A stretch of DNA of 8,631 bases from Casp-actino8 sp044358015 (GTDB lineage Bacteria; Actinomycetota; Acidimicrobiia; Acidimicrobiales; Ilumatobacteraceae): assembly GCA_044358015.1 (NCBI GenBank), contig JBIKOO010000066.1:1-8631 (forward strand), given 5' to 3'. The notes below the pieces were generated by a model that was given only the letters and a program-made list of their open reading frames with translations, ran no database searches and was not told the DNA's origin. The translations under genes were made by a program, and so were the position numbers. This document shows positions 6,560 to 8,631 of the stretch, in pieces (position 1 is the first letter of the stretch; every line of letters starts with the position of its first letter).

Positions 6560-7354
6560 TCACTGATCGCGACGACCGTTGTGACGCGACCTAAACGCAT
6601 CACGCAGCATGGAACCAGTGGCATCAAGCATTCCACCAAGGTCATCATCTGGGTCAAAGTGCGGAGCCCAACGAGTATCAACATCTTGACGAATCAAGAG
6701 TTCAGTTGAATCATCTTGAGTAGGCATAATCTCGATGACTTCTTCGACTTCTTCTTCAACCACTTGCACTTCAATGACTAGTTCTTCAACAACTTGCTCT
6801 TCGATGAACATGGGAACAGTTTCAACAACTGGTTCATTGACGATGACCGAAACTTCGGCAACTGAAACTTCAGTAACGGGAACTTCAACAACCGGAGTTG
6901 TAACTACAGGTTCGGTCTCAACAACTACCTCATCGAGTTCAGCGAACAGACTCGGACGTGGAATGTCAGCCGGTCGCGGTCGCTTCACTGATCCGGTGAC
7001 ATCACGCTTTATCGAACCAGTTGAATCACGTTTCAAGGAACCCGTTGAGTCGGCCTTTGGCCGCGGCGTTCCAGTGGTCGGTTCGGGAACTGCACTTAGG
7101 TTGCCACGATCACGCGTCTTAAACAATCGTGGAATCGCCTCACGACGATCCTCAAACGACCAGCCGCGAGGAGCCGACAACGACTCGGAATGTTTCTGAC
7201 ACACCACTCCGCGAGCACCAGGTGGTGGAATTTCGTCGACGCGCTCGGGCGACCAGTGATCGACCCATAGGCCTGCTTCGGTGCCGCTTGGAGCTAAGCC
7301 GTAGATGACGGCGACAGGCTGTCCACATCCAGGCTTTTCACACAGTCGACGCAC
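6560..7354 (-). CDS. DUF3499-like zinc-site protein with repeat-rich acidic tail
   Basis: A 264-residue protein in four parts. Residues 1-70 resemble the actinobacterial DUF3499 family, with C5-x4-C10 near the start, C52-x2-H55, and then L-S-A-P-R-G-W65. The two Cys, the third Cys and the His could bind one zinc. Residues 102-125 are three tandem eight-residue repeats, D-[SV]-T-G-S-[LIV]-K-R. Residues about 138-216 are rich in Val, Glu and Thr with many V-V-E/E-V-S-V units, very acidic and low in complexity. The last 30 residues contain D244-A-T-G-S-M-L-R251, a fourth, diverged copy of the repeat. No signal peptide or membrane segment is seen. The GTG at 7354 is chosen because the first Cys follows at residue 5 and a TAnnnT box lies six bases upstream. 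The function is unknown. The tail exceeds what I recall for DUF3499 proteins, so this may be a lineage-specific extension. Confidence 0.75.
   Translation of the reverse strand: MRRLCEKPGCGQPVAVIYGLAPSGTEAGLWVDHWSPERVDEIPPPGARGVVCQKHSESLSAPRGWSFEDRREAIPRLFKTRDRGNLSAVPEPTTGTPRPKADSTGSLKRDSTGSIKRDVTGSVKRPRPADIPRPSLFAELDEVVVETEPVVTTPVVEVPVTEVSVAEVSVIVNEPVVETVPMFIEEQVVEELVIEVQVVEEEVEEVIEIMPTQDDSTELLIRQDVDTRWAPHFDPDDDLGGMLDATGSMLRDAFRSRHNGRRDQ
6980..7051 (-). repeat. Three 24-bp repeats encoding D-x-T-G-S-x-K-R
   Basis: The coding repeat covers residues 102-125 of the DUF3499-like protein. The units read DSTGSLKR, DSTGSIKR and DVTGSVKR. The DNA copies have diverged at many positions while the peptide pattern is kept, which suggests selection on the protein rather than a recent duplication. 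A further related unit lies near the C-terminus at about 6599-6625. Confidence 0.85.
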
Positions 7355-7360
7355 ACCCTC

Positions 7361-7366
7361 AAATTA
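7361..7366 (-). promoter_or_regulatory. Leaderless -10 box for DUF3499-like gene
   Basis: On the minus strand the hexamer reads TAATTT, followed by six bases (GAGGGT) and the GTG at 7354. The GAGGG is purine-rich but abuts the start codon too closely to act as a ribosome site. This is the same geometry as at mshD and the ABC ATPase. Confidence 0.55.
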
Positions 7367-7511
7367 GCCCGTTCCACCACCCGAAACGGGGACAAACAAA
7401 GGGCCCGACTAACGGGACCTACTGGACCCATCGAATTGGCTCGGTTTCATCAAATTTACATCTGCAAAAACGATGTGGCATTGAGGGGGTATTGCACATT
7501 TAAGTTGAGAT

Positions 7512-7554
7512 AAATCCAAACCACGTTCGACAACGGCGAACGTGGTTTGGATTT
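7512..7554. terminator. 18-bp perfect hairpin, possible bidirectional terminator
   Basis: The left arm AAATCCAAACCACGTTCG (7512-7529) and the right arm CGAACGTGGTTTGGATTT (7537-7554) are perfect complements around a seven-base loop, ACAACGG. Each arm ends in a short A or T run, so a transcript from either side would end in a few U residues, but no long U-tract follows. It lies about 125 bp past the stop of the LPATG-protein gene and upstream of the promoter of the next gene, a reasonable place to insulate them. It could also be a protein-binding palindrome. Confidence 0.65.
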
Positions 7555-7594
7555 GATCAGATGACATGCTTCCAATTTGTGAACTTCACCTAGG

Positions 7595-7665
7595 CAATTG
7601 GCGTCGGAGTTGACGAACTCGAAGATCCAGAACCTGGATCCGAGTAGTCACCCCGACGCCAATTG
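7595..7665. repeat. 71-bp multi-segment inverted repeat behind surface gene
   Basis: The outer arms CAATTGGCGTCGG (7595-7607) and CCGACGCCAATTG (7653-7665) pair perfectly over 13 bp. Inside, TGAC (7611-7614) pairs with GTCA (7647-7650), ACTCG (7617-7621) with CGAGT (7641-7645), and GATCCAG (7624-7630) with CTGGATC (7634-7640) around an AAC loop. Small bulges separate the segments. The whole folds as one long interrupted stem beginning 13 bases after the stop of the surface-protein gene. No U-tract follows on either strand, so a U-less terminator, a 3' stabilising structure or a mobile-element relic are all possible. Confidence 0.7.
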
Positions 7666-7678
7666 ACAGGAGACCGAA

Positions 7679-8605
7679 TTAGCTGACGACTCGGCGGCGA
7701 GCCAAAACGACAAGCGACGCGCCTGACGCCAATATGAGCAACGTCACCCACACAGTCGGACTGGTGTCGCTACCTGTCGCAGGTAACTGGAGCGGTGCCG
7801 TCGTCGTCGTTTCAGGCACACTGGGAACACTGAAAACAATGCTTGGGGCGCCTAGATCATCTTCCGTTAAACTCCAGGAATCCGGTAGCTGCACCGGATA
7901 ATATTCGCCATTAGCACCCCTTAAACCATTTGCTCCTTTTTCGCCAGCAGTGCCATACGTTGCTGAGGAGCCACCTGTGCCACCTTTGCCACCTTCGCCA
8001 CCGGTGCCCTCTTCGCCACCCTCGACACCCGCTATCATCTTTGAAAAATCAATCTCATAACCTGGAATATCCTCTAATAAACCGACGAAAATTATTGACG
8101 AGGAACCTGGTTCACCATCGGTTCCCATTGACCCATCTGTTCCGGTGCCAGCAGGGGTACCGGACGTACCTGCAAGTCCAGCGTTTCCGTCTTCGCCATC
8201 AATACCATTCTTGCCAACGATGAGGCTCAATGTGACTGTTGTATCGGTTGAGTTGGTGTAACTTCCAGTTATCCGTGGTCCCGCACCACCTCCGCCGCCG
8301 AGGCCGCCTGCACCACCATTGCCTCCAGAATAGGGTGGGGTTTGAATCCCACCAGCACCACCGTAACCACCAGCACCACCAGCACCACCATTGCCTGCTT
8401 TGATATTAAAGTTGACCGTCTCGCCGACCAGCACCGTGCATGTTACGAACCCAGTATCACTAGTATCAGTAAATGTCCCAATCGTGACACAGGTGCCGGT
8501 CGTGCCCGTTGCCGATGCCACCTGACCTGCTCCGATGGCAGCCATTGCTGCCAGAGTCGTACCAATAACTGTTTTGCCCATCATTTGCTTCATTCGCTTG
8601 TTCAT
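7679..8605 (-). CDS. Secreted glycine-rich surface protein with LPATG anchor
   Basis: A protein of about 308 residues expected on the cell wall. The first 32 residues form a signal peptide: basic start M-N-K-R-M-K, hydrophobic core to about residue 27, and a likely cut after V-A-S-A32. Two cysteines (C39, C56) could form a disulfide. Three Gly-rich blocks (about 71-109, 131-167 and 193-233) alternate with short strand-like segments such as T-V-N-F-N-I and T-V-T-L-S-L-I-V. Blocks two and three have partial collagen-like G-x-y runs (G-E-K-G-A-N-G). A Thr-rich linker precedes the sorting signal L274-P-A-T-G278, a hydrophobic helix (about 284-302) and R-R-R. A sortase would anchor it; none is encoded here. 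ATG 8605 is preferred over an upstream TTG (8611) because AAGGAG stands nine bases before it. Function is unknown; an adhesin or coat protein is plausible. Base usage looks less GC-rich in places than the neighbours. Confidence 0.85.
   Translation of the reverse strand: MNKRMKQMMGKTVIGTTLAAMAAIGAGQVASATGTTGTCVTIGTFTDTSDTGFVTCTVLVGETVNFNIKAGNGGAGGAGGYGGAGGIQTPPYSGGNGGAGGLGGGGGAGPRITGSYTNSTDTTVTLSLIVGKNGIDGEDGNAGLAGTSGTPAGTGTDGSMGTDGEPGSSSIIFVGLLEDIPGYEIDFSKMIAGVEGGEEGTGGEGGKGGTGGSSATYGTAGEKGANGLRGANGEYYPVQLPDSWSLTEDDLGAPSIVFSVPSVPETTTTAPLQLPATGSDTSPTVWVTLLILASGASLVVLARRRVVS
7971..8029 (-). repeat. Gly-codon triplet-rich tract, block three
   Basis: On the minus strand this stretch is built from GGT/GGC codons alternating with Glu, Lys and Thr codons, encoding the E-G-G-E-E-G-T-G-G-E-G-G-K-G-G-T-G-G part of the surface protein. 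Near-repeats of nine bases make it a candidate for length variation in whole codons. Confidence 0.6.
8348..8395 (-). repeat. Gly-Gly-Ala codon repeats, block one
   Basis: The plus strand reads as repeated CACCAGCAC-type units. The minus strand encodes G-N-G-G-A-G-G-A-G-G-Y-G-G-A-G-G. The units are nearly identical at the DNA level (CCACCAGCA several times over), so slippage that adds or removes whole G-G-A units is likely. Confidence 0.65.
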
Positions 8606-8614
8606 TCGCAAACT

Positions 8615-8620
8615 CTCCTT
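8615..8620 (-). promoter_or_regulatory. Ribosome binding site of surface-protein gene
   Basis: AAGGAG on the minus strand stands nine bases before the ATG at 8605 and only three before the TTG at 8611, which decides for the ATG. This is the clearest Shine-Dalgarno sequence in the window and contrasts with the leaderless-type starts elsewhere. The promoter lies outside the window. Confidence 0.75.
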
Positions 8621-8631
8621 GGTTTGTTTTG

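Larger units (their letters stand above)
7355..7678. other. Non-coding region with promoter box and two hairpins
   Basis: This stretch of 324 bp between two minus-strand genes shows no supportable gene on either strand. From right to left in the direction of transcription it holds a branched inverted repeat (7595-7665), an 18-bp perfect hairpin (7512-7554), and the promoter-like box of the DUF3499-like gene (7361-7366). A small interrupted repeat (GGCCCG / CGGGACC near 7411-7428) is imperfect. Bases about 7430-7500 show nothing recognisable. Confidence 0.6.

Noticed and set aside
6735..7199. Plus-strand open frame rich in Ser and Thr
   Set aside because: It is the antisense reading of the Val/Glu-rich tail of the DUF3499-like gene. 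Low-complexity codons on one strand leave the other strand free of stops, and there is no ribosome site or recognisable domain.
7401..7428. Small inverted repeat GGCCCG / CGGGACC
   Set aside because: It has a mismatch, a short stem and no conserved context. Too weak to call as a terminator or operator.
7595..7665. Integron attC site
   Set aside because: The fold with bulges is suggestive, but the conserved RYYYAAC and GTTRRRY core sites are absent and there is no integrase or cassette array.
7591..7666. Short protein-like readings across the interrupted hairpin, ending in D-E-L-E-D-P-E-P-G-S-E on plus and in Ser/Thr/Pro-rich residues on minus
   Set aside because: Both look like gene ends but neither has a start or a coherent upstream part. 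The repeat structure explains the symmetric reading better than a decayed gene.
7930..8223. Plus-strand Leu/His/Arg-rich open frame
   Set aside because: Antisense shadow of Gly-rich coding sequence, with no start context or domain.
8340..8400. CRISPR-like repeats
   Set aside because: The units are contiguous codon repeats without spacers, inside a coding frame.

Overview
The window reads as a chromosomal segment of an actinobacterium of moderate GC content. The evidence is a mycothiol synthase (mycothiol is essentially restricted to Actinomycetota), a DUF3499-like zinc-site protein (an actinobacterial family), and start codons preceded by TAnnnT boxes at exactly leaderless spacing. The codon style and the DUF6285/phosphotransferase pair would suit a member of the Acidimicrobiia, but that placement is inference. 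No tRNA, rRNA, CRISPR array, insertion sequence or phage gene was seen.

Layout. Bases 70-3903 (+) hold a probable operon: mshD (mycothiol synthase), a PepF-type M3 oligoendopeptidase joined by an ATGA stop/start overlap, and rlmN (radical-SAM 23S rRNA/tRNA A2-methyltransferase) 40 bp further on. Bases 3904-5228 (-) hold a two-gene unit converging on rlmN with no gap. It is an aminoglycoside-phosphotransferase-like kinase followed by a DUF6285 protein, a pair known elsewhere near acyl-CoA dehydrogenase genes. The convergent junction is marked by a 17-bp tandem duplication, each copy of which supplies the last codons of one gene. Bases 5327-6112 (+) encode a stand-alone ABC ATPase divergent from the kinase. 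Bases 6120-7354 (-) encode a DUF3499-like protein with an added repeat-rich acidic tail, then an SRPBCC/polyketide-cyclase-like protein. Bases 7355-7678 are non-coding and contain a promoter-like box and two strong inverted repeats. Bases 7679-8605 (-) encode a secreted, glycine-rich, LPATG-anchored surface protein.

How the genes relate. The left half is housekeeping: thiol redox buffering, peptide turnover and ribosome modification. The middle points to acyl/CoA-type metabolism, with the kinase substrate unknown. The right end is the most unusual part. It has a surface protein whose three Gly-rich blocks alternate with beta-strand-like segments, two hairpins of different architecture behind it, and a DUF3499-like protein carrying a repeated D-x-T-G-S-hydrophobic motif. 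I found no convincing new multi-gene system. The best leads are the repeat-bearing DUF3499-like protein, the Gly-rich surface protein and its 3' hairpins, the shared leaderless promoter geometry, and the duplicated stop-codon junction.
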